The notes under the pieces were generated by a model. That model ran no database searches. It was not told the origin of the DNA and worked only from the letters and a program-made list of their open reading frames with translations. A DNA stretch of 64,000 nucleotides from Armillaria gallica (taxonomy: Eukaryota > Basidiomycota > Agaricomycetes > Agaricales > Physalacriaceae). Of the stretch, positions 24,997-35,268 are shown piece by piece (the stretch's first letter is position 1; every line of letters begins with the position of its first letter). Both the position numbers and the translations under genes were made by a program. The stretch spans positions 1,426,001-1,490,000 of the forward strand of contig JBANDB010000014.1 of NCBI GenBank assembly GCA_037576215.1, given 5' to 3'.

Positions 24997-25431
24997 ATGG
25001 CAGGTCACGGTAAGGATGTCCTTTCGCATATACTGAGCCGTACTCAGTATTCTACAGGTCCCTACAAGGTTATATATATCGTGAACCCTCGGCTTGCGCT
25101 ACTGAATATTTTCCCATAGTTCATTGATCCTGCTGTTGAGCAGTTTGACCGTTATGTGAGTCCGACTTGAACGCTGGTGACCGCTTTGTCTTGACGCTCA
25201 GTGTTCAGCGCGAAACCAATTACTTACGATTTCGCTGGACGCCATCCAACATCCGAGCGGGTGTCCTGGCTTTCATCGCGTTCCCAGGTGCCATTTACTT
25301 GCTGGCCTCGTCAACGGACGTACGCGGAATCCTGCCTTCTTTGCTGTGCTGTCGCTAACTGGCTGTTTTAGTCGCGCTGGAAGTGGGGCGGAGCATTGAA
25401 AACAGAGTCTTTGTCCGTCAAGCCAGAATGA
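24997..25431 (+). CDS. NADH:ubiquinone oxidoreductase B15 (NDUFB4-like) subunit
   Basis: Four or five small exons join to a 76-residue protein: MAGHGPYK, FIDPAVEQFDRY, RETNYLRFRWTPSNIRAG, one membrane helix (VLAFIAFPGAIYLLA) and the tail SRWKWGGALKTE. The layout (short soluble N-terminus, F/W-R-T-P element, single TM, tail after a short intron) fits the accessory B15 subunit of complex I. The match is by overall pattern, so the exact subunit name is less certain than its membership of the small single-TM mitochondrial proteins. It ends 38 bp before the convergent COQ7 stop. Confidence 0.62.
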
Positions 25432-25469
25432 AGATGATATTGGTTGTAGGAACATATAATTACAAGCAA

Positions 25470-26254
25470 TTAAACTCTCTTGCAAAGCTCAATGGCCACT
25501 TTGCAACCGGTGCCGACAATCGCACTCAACAGAGCATGTGCAGGCGCCCTTTGAGCATCATTCTGGACAGCGGTGTCAAGATGCTCAAGCTCATCATCAC
25601 GAAACTCTCGTATCACTTCTCTCAATAAAGGCACACTGGGATGATCTGAGGGCAACGATTCCATCTCTTTCAGTTGACTGCATACAAGCAGAGTTGAGCA
25701 CATCCAATGAGGCATATAGAAGGGCACCTACTCGTCGTAGTGTTCTCCAATGACGGTTTCAACAGCTTCTGTGCAGGCCATTGCGGCCTCTTTGCCCATG
25801 AGAGCCGTCGCTGCACCCAGTCCAAATCCTGCAACCCTTGCGACCTCTGTCAAAATGGTAGGACGGACCCTATGCTGTACTTGCAGCTTGTCCATCACAG
25901 TAATATGCTTTTTCTCCTGATCCAACATTTCCTGGATATACAATGCGTAAAGACGAGCAACAAAGCACGTCAGTGGGAGCTGCAAACCTGGAGCATTGGT
26001 TTCAACTTTGCATCTCGCCCTAGCACGGCCATCTGGCCTTGATAAATCGAAACAGCTGCAATTTCTCCGGCTTGGTCGACTCTCAGTGCACTGTCTAGAG
26101 CATGTCGTTGTTCCACAGAGATTGAGTTGGGCGTCGTCGTTGTAGCTGGATTATTTGGATTGTGAGCATCTGTATACGCTGTCGAGGGAAGGATACGGTG
26201 GGTAGCAAAGGTCCTTCGGGTCAGGCATAGCTGAAGCGGTCTAAGAGAAGACAT
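25470..26254 (-). CDS. COQ7: Demethoxyubiquinone hydroxylase COQ7
   Basis: Di-iron monooxygenase of ubiquinone synthesis at the mitochondrial inner membrane. The Arg/Thr-rich leader (MSSLRPLQLCLTRRTFATHR) is a likely presequence. Iron-binding residues are visible in order: DQAGEIAAV (first Glu), EMLDQEKKHITVMD (E-x-x-H type), ACTEAVETVIGEHYDE, and DDELEHLDTAV (second E-x-x-H). It ends in IVGTGCKVAIELCKRV. Two introns of about 45-55 nt. An in-frame ATG at 26305 would lengthen the leader; the one at 26254 gives a standard start. Confidence 0.95.
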
Positions 26255-26360
26255 CGAGGTCACGTCACGAGTCGCGACGGTCACTGGATCAACAAACCTT
26301 GGCAACCTTTGTCAACTACCCTCAACTACCTCAACGACACCAGCCTCAGTTATTGCCAGA

Positions 26361-27482
26361 ATGTCTACCTCGTACGTACAGGACTTACTCAGGATATAGC
26401 TGTCTAACTAGCATTCAGCTTCACGCCTTCCGGCACCATCGATATGACAAAGGAAAAGGACTGGCCTGCGAACCTTGGTTAGATCTCTTGTTGATACCTA
26501 TCGATACCCAATTCACCATGTTTTCGTCAGGGATGCTCGACTGGGACAACACCAATATCATCTTTACGAAACGATCTCTTATTGAGTTCCTCAAGTAGAC
26601 ACAGCTCCACTCTCTTTTCCATGGGATGTTCATTGTATATATATAGGTATACTGGTACCACTGTGGATACCAACTTTACCAATGTTCAAAAGTTACCTCG
26701 TGAGTGATATTTCACTATCCTCTCTGTGCTCATTAACGCGTCCTAGGTTACGCGACCTTTGGCACCTTCTCTCCGCCACTCCACCAGCTTGATGCTGCTG
26801 AAGCCGCAGCATCTCCCTCGGCATCTCCAGCCGCTGGTGAGCGTTTCATAGCACAAGAGCTCGCGTCCCTTTCCATCTAATAATGCCTAGAACAAATTGA
26901 CGCGTTCAAACCTACGCGTCGCGTACGAACTGTTCCTGGTGGGCCACACACCGACATCTTCGGCAATGACTTCCAAGAACAGGAGGATGCTCTAGCCTCA
27001 GCACCGCAAAAAGAATCACAGCAGGCGAATATTCCCTCACTTCGACCCCCCTGCCATCAGAATCTGACCTGTGCGTTTCGTCCCTCGCTAGGTTGAAACG
27101 CCCGAACAGCCTGTCTCCGTAACCCCTGCGGAGGAGGAACAGGAATATGGAATCCCATTCGCATCGACCGTCAAACCCAGCAGGTCTGTGGTCCTTCTCT
27201 AAGCCTTTATTTGTATGACTATACTTATCTCGTGCCTTAGACGGGTAAGGACTGAACCCGGTGGAAAGAGCTCGCTTGGCAGCTTCTGGGGTGAAGACCC
27301 GGCACCTGAGGAATTCAAACCAACACGGAGGTCAGTAATACTGATTCTGAACCTGTGCGAGGCCTTTTCATGAATACTATGAAACGTAGAGTCCGTCAAG
27401 GACCTGGAGGTCAGGATAACATCAATGATGTACGTGCGATTCATCGCCATTGCAGCACTCAAACTGACAGGCGCAATGCTAG
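26361..27482 (+). CDS. PGG-repeat protein resembling Jupiter/HN1 or SPIRAL1 motifs
   Basis: About eight small exons encode a Ser/Pro-rich, probably disordered protein. Its hallmark is a motif used three times: RRVRTVPGG..TDIFGND (about 26915-26970), RRVRTEPGGKSSLGSFWGED (27238-27295) and RRVRQGPGGQDNIND (27396-27430). The x-PGG-x-S-S-x-x-x-F-G pattern recalls the animal Jupiter/HN1 and plant SPIRAL1 repeats, both microtubule-associated. The resemblance is short and the function is inferred only. Repeats two and three are both cut by phase-2 introns inside the Arg-Arg pair. The final exon and stop (27480-27482) are the least certain. Divergent from COQ7 (106 bp). Confidence 0.5.
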
Positions 27483-27838
27483 CTCTTTTGATTGCATACA
27501 CGACCGTAATACAGAAATTTCTATTGCATCTGACCATGTAATCATCTCAATGTTTTGTGACAATTAAGGGCTAGTCAGGGCAAGGCGCTAGTCAGCCTCG
27601 TTTTATCTCCGCAGATATGGCCTTTCGAGATGATAGCATTTCCGGAAGCCGGGCACAACCTTACTCTGGACTTTTAGTCCTAGGATTCCAGAGGTGATAT
27701 CATGGTTATAACTTTTGCTGGCTGTATACTGCAGCTTGCTGCAATCGCTGACGAAACAGTGTGCTCACTGTTCAATGTTAACGTTCATAGTTCACATTAT
27801 GTCCATGTAAAATTTCAAAACTCAAAAGGAAAACACTC
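27483..27838. other. Intergenic region 3' of the PGG-repeat gene
   Basis: About 355 bp between the PGG-repeat gene and the tRNA. No open frame with protein-like features and no repeat is seen. Confidence 0.4.
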
Positions 27839-27933
27839 TGGCAGCGGCGAGGTTCGAACTCGCGCGGACTAACGTCCATTGGGAATCAAGAAAGCTTAAA
27901 TCCAACGCCTTAGACCAACTCGGCCACGCTACC
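27839..27933 (-). tRNA. tRNA-Leu (anticodon TAA), with a short intron
   Basis: On the minus strand the 5' acceptor GGTAGCG (27933-27927) pairs with CGCTGCC (27846-27840) with one G.T wobble. The D-arm is TGGCCGAGTTGGTCTAAGGC, the class II variable arm is TGGACGTTAGTCC, and the T-arm is GCGAG-TTCGAAC-CTCGC. The anticodon loop reads TTTAAG, then about 10-12 extra bases (CTTTCTTGAT..) before CCCAA, the expected intron site 3' of position 37. One A-C mismatch closes the loop at 31-39 unless the intron edge shifts. A TTTT run on the transcript 3' side (about 27830) suits pol III termination. Confidence 0.93.
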
Positions 27934-28417
27934 GACACAGATTTTTCACAATTTATTAATAATGTGTGCCTCAAGCGCTACCGGGGACGTGGCAGTCGAG
28001 CTATCAGCAAGGCCTCGAGGCATCCCAATTTTAGAACAATGCTCTTCGAAAGGCTATTTTGGGTATTTTACCGACGCACCCGCAGATATGATGCCACGTG
28101 GTTCCGCTTGAGGCATACCTTATCGTGGTACGTACTTGCATGGATGAGATCTCCAGCATACACTTCTCAAATAAGACACAGTGCGAGTTGCCGCCTACCG
28201 GCGTTACATTCATTCTTCGTCCCAGTGTTTAGTAATAGTACGTACATTGGTCCTATCAAATAAATTTTTAAAAGCACAGCATTCAATTTAGGGCAATTTC
28301 AATTGAGCGGTCAAGCAATCAAGTTCCTGAGCAGGCACCGGCAGCATTGCTGTACCTCGCTGTCCGAGTCGCTGCTGTGATGACTATCACCCCTCCTCAT
28401 TTCCCCTCACTCCCCTC
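27934..28417. other. Intergenic region upstream of the composite kinase-like gene
   Basis: About 480 bp; open frames here (for example 27964-28263) show no protein-like composition or family signature. It contains the presumed promoter of the gene starting at 28418 and a pyrimidine-rich stretch just before its ATG. Confidence 0.4.
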
Positions 28418-31400
28418 ATGAGCATACTGGATCTAGCGACCGGTGTGGGGGTTCCTGGCTTACAGTTTGGTGTCTCTCTCTGTGAGCTATTTTCTCGCTT
28501 ACTCTTGCCCGTTTTATCTAATCTCGGGCACTTATATAGTGAAGGCTACCTATGAGAACCTTGAAAATGTGAAGTTGTATAGAGTAAGGCTTCTCATACC
28601 TTCATTTGCCGACACTTATCAACAATACATCACCAGCAACAATGCGAAGACATTAGTAACCGATGTGTTGGCCTAATGGTGGCGCTGAGAGATAGCTCAG
28701 TGGGCTTAGAAGGTCAAAGGCCCTCGGAGTTGGTAGATGAGGTGACAGCGTATGTCGTTCCCTTTCTACACTTCTATCGTCTTACTAATCCTATTAGTAT
28801 CGTCCAACGCACCCACAGGAAAGTCAACGAGTGGGCACATTTGAGCCAACTACGAAGTTTCTTCCAGCAAAGCGAGATAAAGCAAGGAATTGATCGTCTT
28901 CATCGGGAAATGATACGGCTATGCAAAACATCAACGTATATGATTCGTTTATCAAACAGACCTTTAATACTCACAACAGCACCTCGTAGATACAACTAGG
29001 TTTGCATTTGGCTCGCGGGCAGTCGGAAACCAGAGCTATCCAAGAACGTGATAAAGCCGAAATTCGCGAGCTGCTTGAACGAATTGTCAACAGCATCGAG
29101 GATATGAAGGCGCTTACCGAAGCACATCCACCGGAAATGCTTGAAGATGTCATGGTGTCCCTTCAGAATGTATGTATTGCATGCCAGCATCTCACCTCCC
29201 ACCTACCCGCATTTGTTTTGTTGCCAGGAACTTCGTGATTCCGAGCTGGAGCCCAATCAGCAGCACAACTTCAGATATGGCCTATGGCAAATTCACGAGC
29301 GTACCGCCAGACTGCCACCTATGGAAGATTGTAAGTCAGCCTCGCAGGCCTTCTGCTCTTGTTTTGATATTTTATACAGTGACGGGACAAGTAACCATTA
29401 AGAGTCGACGGATTGCTGCTCGAGGAACGTACAACGATATTTATAAGGGTAAGCGACCACTCACACTTTTGTCACCTCTCAACCATTAATTTTCTTCGAA
29501 CAGGCGAATGGCTGGACAAGGAATCTGTAAGCACCGATTCCCTTTCAAAGATTTGCTTATATTCACTGCTCAAAAGGTGTCGGTTAGACTCCCAAGGATT
29601 GCTGAAAGCGGAAACCAAGACGTGCAAAGAGTGGGTACCGGAAGTTTACTCTGAAAGAATTTCGGTGTCCTGACGAAAGTTATAGCGGTTTGAAAGAGAA
29701 GTTACCATTTGGAGGAGTCTGACCCACAAAAATGTAGTTCCTCTGTCAGCGAGTTTTCTTGGTCTCATCGGGCCACCTGCTGATGTTTTTAGATATGGAT
29801 TCCTGCGTATTGACGACGACGTTTACTCTGTGCGTGTTAAGACAGCTTCCCTCCTAAGCAACGCTTGACATCAATGACAGGTCAGCCCATGGATGGATAA
29901 CGGGACCGTCAATGACTTCGTTAAGAGCAACGCACAAGTGGACAGACTACGTATCCTGAGCGAAATTTCAGAAGGTAACCCTTTCGTCAAGCCTCTCCAT
30001 ACCATGAGTCATTGTTGTTATTAAGGCATGGAGTATCTTCACCTCAAAGAAATTATACATGGAGACCTGCGCGGCGTAGGTTCTCTTCCCTAACACCGGA
30101 AATTTCAACTAATTTTAAACATTCAGGCTAATGTACTTATTTCGCGTGACGGAACGCCTCGCCTGTCTGACTTCGGGATGTCGAAGTTTATAGAAGACGT
30201 AAGTGGGAAACATACCAGACGACCATCTTGTCCTAATGTGTTCATCCTTTCCTTAGTGTGGGAAGGGGATGACTTCCTCTCCGGCGATCAATCCAAGATG
30301 GGGCGCCTATGAACTATTACTTACTGGTGGCACTATATCGACCTTCTCAGACGTTTGGTCATTCGCCATGGTGGCACTCGAAATTTTGTCGGGCGAACAG
30401 CCATTTAGCTATATCAAGGGGACGCCGTTGTGCAACATGAAGTCTATCTAGGAAATATTCCACAACGACCTCGGGCGTATTAGTGGCGACCTTTGGACAT
30501 TGATGAAGTGTTGCTGGAATAAGAATCCTCAATCGAGACCCTCGATGACAGAAATTAAGGAGAAGCTTTTGTCCATTCGAGGATTGACACCAACTGCAGG
30601 TAAGTTTTATCTATCTTATATTGATTTATTACTCATAGGCTAGCAGCTTCTCCGAAACGACCATTCATACCGAAATTCTGGAATCGAGCGCCCCCTTCAC
30701 CAAAGGGCCCTTCTCCGCCTGTGATACAGACAATATTCGAAGGTAGCCAAATTGACAGCATACATGGCCCCAATCATACTCCTTCGCCCTCATCGGCTTC
30801 CTCCTTTCCTAAGGCCCTCCCTATACCGCGTCCAAATGAGCGTCCATCATCCAGCATAACGTTTCCTCCGTATTCCGGCCATACTATTCCCCGATTAAAT
30901 ATCCCAACTGATCTGAATGATTCTCCTGAGTTCGGGGATACCCTTCATTCCAGTCCTGCCTCTGAACAAGACTCTTCTCCTGCTGTTAGTCAATCTTCTG
31001 GAATATCAAGCCTTCGATCTCTGGAGCAAACAACACTATTGCCGCAGGCTGAGCCAAGTGAAACTATATATCATCTGAATTCTTCTATGTCTGTTGTCTC
31101 TGGTACACTCGAAGGCCTTGTTGAACGGCTCATCAACACGAACAGTATGGCTCCATCTATTTCCTCGTTGAAATCAACTCTAATATTCACTTTTTTAAGA
31201 TCTGCAAAAGGATCTCGAATATCGGGATGTTTTATTAGCTACGCTGGTGGATTTTACACCAGCCGAGAACTTTTTTGCTATGCTGGCGCGTCGGTTCTAT
31301 AATGCTGAACTTGACCAGCAATTGCATGCTCGCGATAGAGTTGACATACAATACAAGTATGGATTTCCGGTTTTTAATTAGAAATGTGTTGCTCACATCA

Positions 31401-32579
31401 CATCAGCGTCTATGCGCTGACCTTGTATTGGGTATCCAACAGCGATTTTTATGTAGATTCCCCCTTACTCTCGCGGATGAAGGAATTTTGCATATCAGCC
31501 CTGTCTGTGAAAAGATCTTCTACAATGAACGAGAAAGTCAGGGAGGTGTTGCAAGCTATTGATGTCAGAGTAAGCAAGGTCATCCTTGTCACCGAATACT
31601 TCTTAACAGCTTCCTAGTCGGCTTCTGCGATAATTCCGGAGTCGCCTATTTGCGATATCCCAAGATCTTCAGAGATGCAGCCTAAGCATTTGGCCACCGC
31701 ATTGACGTTGATGGAGGGTGACAAATACAGAGTCATTCTTCCAGCCGACTACATTATTTATCTCAGACGCGAAACGGGGAATCGAGTAGAGGCCGCCAAG
31801 AAGGTTAATAAAGCAATTCAATTGTGGGTCCAACATACCATCATTCGTACCCCGCGCCTCGATGAAAGAACCAGGACGTTGGTATTTTTTGTCAACACAG
31901 GCCAGGTATCGCTCTATCATTATACTCAAGTGGTCTATACTAAGCATCATGGCATCATTGTGTAAAGGAATGCTTGAAGATGAGGAACTTCGCTTCGGTG
32001 GCTGCCATAGCCACAGCCTTGCAATCAGATGCCATCCAAGATCATTTGAAGATGACTCTAGGGCAGCTGACGTCTCGCCAGCGACAATCCATGGACGGGC
32101 TTATCAACATTATAAATCCTGCGCACAAGTACCAGGCTTATCATAAGAGCCTAGGGCAACCCGCCCAGTTATTTGAAAAGGAACGGTGTGTCCCTTGGAT
32201 TGGTGCGTCCCGAAATGTTCCTTCTATACCCTATTGACACCGTTTAGATGTTCACATCCAAGATCTAGGCTCTGTTCTACAGAACAATCAGCCCACTATT
32301 AAACGCGAGGGTCGGACGCTCATTAATTTTGAGCGACATGTACGGTTCATCGATAAAGTCAAGGAAGTTTTGTATTACAAGTCACCAGATCTGGAAGAGT
32401 ATCGCCCGCTGGGCTATTTACGCTACCTGGAACATCGATTGCGAAATATTCGTCTAGATGATCCAAAATTTGAGCAATCATTGCTCAACGAGGCAAAAGC
32501 CCGTGAACTTGAAGAATCTCGTATGCGTAGGAATCGCACCTCAGAGCTACAGAGGCTTGGTTTCCCAACTACATCCTGA
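28418..32579 (+). CDS. Composite protein: MLKL-N-terminal-like helical domain, kinase-like (probable pseudokinase) domain, RasGEF-N and RasGEF
   Basis: About 18 small exons join in frame. The N-terminus (28418-29330) is helical: MSILDLATGVGVPGLQFGVS, CEDISNRCVGLMVALRDSS, VNEWAHLSQLRSFFQ. This is the pattern of the MLKL/Cbl-N-like four-helix domain common in mushroom proteins. The kinase domain (29390-30600) has GTYNDIYKG, VSVRLPR at the VAIK site (Lys replaced by Arg, codon 29586), IIHGDLRGANVLI, SDFGMSKF and PRWGAYELL in place of APE. A Pro/Ser-rich linker leads to RasGEF-N (31090-31610) and the CDC25-type RasGEF (31660-32560; NFASVAAIATALQ, LIN.ERHVRFIDK). The linker joint is a clean intron at about 30601-30647. 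Near 30442-30483 a kinase segment is out of frame. Predicted output: Ras-family nucleotide exchange. Confidence 0.78.
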
Positions 32580-32852
32580 TTATCACCTCCAGATGCTTCC
32601 CTTTCATTACCGATATCGATACCCGTTGCTTCTTGAAACGATGATGGACATCTAACTGCGCTTGCGTATCTATGTATCTAATCTATATTCTTCCTCTGTA
32701 TCCGTAAACTAGATGTGTATTGGTAGACAATAATGTAATATTGAAAGTAAAAACAACGAAAGCCAAGACCGACCGACAGCAATAACTAAGCGAAATATAA
32801 CAATAAGATGCAGGTGAATAGAATTGTGGAAGTGATACGAAGATGGTATGAT

Positions 32853-34909
32853 TCACTCGCTGAAACTCCAGACTTTGACGTCATTATCGTCGCCGCCAGA
32901 AATGATTTTGTCTTCACCCAAAGCGAGACAGCTCACTGCAGCCATATGCCCTACGAGCGTAGCCGTACAACTACCATCTTCTCGCGACCAGACCTGCAGA
33001 TAATTTAGTAAGAAACATTTTGAGATAAACACAAAACGAACCTTGATAGTCCTATCATGGCTGCCACTGACCAGCCGCATTTTGTCGCTCGCAACTGTCC
33101 AGACGCCTTCGATATGCCCGAAGTATGTCCTTACAGTCTTCCCCGTATCGATGTCCCACTGCTTTATGGTGTTGTCCAAACTTCCAGAGATCAGAATGGG
33201 CTTCTTTGCCCTGGTCCGGGACTGCGGCACCTCTTCACTCTCCTCGTCCTCGACTTGGTCACCTTCACATTCCACCTCTTCTCCGCTACAATCATCTGCG
33301 AATAACAACTTGAGACTCTGTACCTGCCCCACATGACCGGTGAAAATCTTGATACAGGCCCGTTGTGTTAAATCCCAGAGTCTGATAGTGCCATCGTCCG
33401 ATCCCGAAAAGAGCATCTTCCCTGGATCGATCTGTGGCGCAGCGCATCCGGGTGTGTCGAACATCGGACTTTTCATGGTAGTAGAAGGTGTCGACGATGG
33501 GTTGGAATCCCAAAGCCTGACCGCGTTGACCCAATCTGAGTGACCTCTCAGCGTAAATGCGCCTCCCGTCCTTAGATTCCACACTTTGATTGTCGAGTCA
33601 ACACTGCCGCTTGCGAGGACGTTGGAGTCAAAGTTGAGACAGACAACGCCTTCCGTGTGTCCCGTAAGCGTCCTGATGAGTCTGCCCCGTCGCCAGTCCC
33701 ACACTTTAAGCGTCGAATCCATGCTCCCTGTAATCAGCTTGACTTCATCGAATTGTAAAGCACGGATAGCCCTGGTATGCCCCTTTAGACAGTGCAACTC
33801 GAGTCCAGTCTCAAGGTTCCACACTCGGGCTGTACGATCGTAGGAACCAGTGATGAGTACAGGGAATGCAGGATGTGATAGCGTTTCCATGAACTGCAGG
33901 CACATAACGCCATCTTTGTGCCCTCTGAGAGTGCGGACCGTACACCGTCCACGCCGCCAGTTTTGTTCTATCGTCATGCGCTCGCTGTAAACGTCCTTCC
34001 ATGGGCGCGTGACCTGGGTCGTCGGTACTGGGGCAAGAGGAGCAAGGAGGGCGCACGCAGACTCATCTCCCAATGTCGAGGAGTCACTGCCGTCATCCGA
34101 CCTGGACCGTTTCAGTGGCCGTTCGGACATATCAGCAGGATCCTCCAACGGTCTCTTTGCTCTCTGTTCGGGCGACAACAACGGAACGCTTGGCGGCGGC
34201 GTTAAGGCCTTGGCAAATGTTCGTTTCTTCTCGAGAATAGGCAGCGCCCAGCCACACTTTCTACATTTTTGACCGATGTGCTGCTCGCAGATGCCCCTCC
34301 ATAGGACGTCATCGTCAGCGAGGCTGCGCCAGTGCTTGGTGACTTGTGCCGCGCGACATAGAGAAGTTGCATCGAGATAGGTGAGAACTTTAAGAGAGAC
34401 TTCACGGGGAAGAACAGTGAACGGATCGATTCTGATGAGGTGGGCAAGTTGTTCGGTAAGAAGGGAAAGTTGGGAAAAGCAGCACATGGTGAGCAGGCCT
34501 TGGAGAATCAATGCCCTTCGTGGGTGGGATGATGAAGAAAAGTTGGACCAGATTGCAGAGACTGCCGACCTGTCCTCGAGCGGGAGAGCGTCCAGCGACT
34601 GCACTGATAGTTAGTAGTCGTTCCTCGTCTTCACTCAAAGACTCGCACCTGCTGTAGCTTCAAATTCGTCCCTTCGTCTGCCATCCTTTGATGCCTCACG
34701 CATAGCTTTCTCGCTGGAGGTTGCTGCAGGAATGGCGGCGGTGACTCTGCCTCGTTTTCTGCATGGGATTCCTGCTCTGGCTGCTGGCAGGGTACGTCGT
34801 CGTGGTCATTCGGTGGCGGCGACGACATTGGGGTATCTCCGGTCTTGGCGTCGAGGGCGAGGCGAGCAGCGGGAATTGTGTCGCAGACGTACGACGTGCT
34901 CGCCGCCAT
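32853..34909 (-). CDS. F-box/WD40 protein, Met30/SconB type (SCF substrate adaptor)
   Basis: Substrate receptor of an SCF ubiquitin ligase. The start MAASTSYVCD (34909) opens an exon with a basic RKLCVRHQRMADEG stretch. After an intron ending at GTGCAG come the F-box (LPREVSLKVLTYLDATSLCRAAQ, near 34400), the linker RPWKDVYSERMTIEQNWRRG and seven WD repeats (RTLRGHKDGV ... VGHMAAVSCLA.. VKVWSF). F-box, Y-x-x-R linker and WD order match Met30/SconB, which control sulfur metabolism genes in yeast and Aspergillus. An intron of 51 nt before the last repeat is stop-free and in frame (about 33000), so the protein looks continuous without splicing. A sulfate permease lies in the same window, but 32 kb away. 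Confidence 0.9.
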
Positions 34910-35268
34910 GGTAGTCGGGAAGGAAGAAGGGGCGGGATATGGTGAGAAAGTAAGAAATAAGGTGCGCTGTTTACTTATGGAGACCAAGTAGGGTCAAGTG
35001 GTAGAAGCTCGATCATAGTGATCTCGTGCAAACTCAACGCCACATGTCGCAATTCTCGTCAAATACTGGTGTATTTTTTGCATTTGTTTTCATATTTCTC
35101 AAATAACACCGCAATCACGAATCGCTCTTCAATACTACAATCATTGCAACATCGTGTACATCTCCTGCTCGGCATTGAATTCAAGATATATATATAAAGT
35201 TGGACTGGATGAAAGAAAGATGAAGAGAAAATCAAACGCAAGGCACGAGTATATACCGCCACACATCG
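34910..35268. other. Intergenic region between the F-box gene start and the GSK3 stop
   Basis: About 360 bp, AT-rich in the middle with an alternating AT run (about 35188-35200) that could act as a TATA element for the F-box gene. No coding evidence. Confidence 0.35.

Noticed and set aside
27964..28263. 99-codon plus-strand frame beside the tRNA.
   Set aside because: Composition is random-like; it includes the tRNA flank and promoter region of the next gene.
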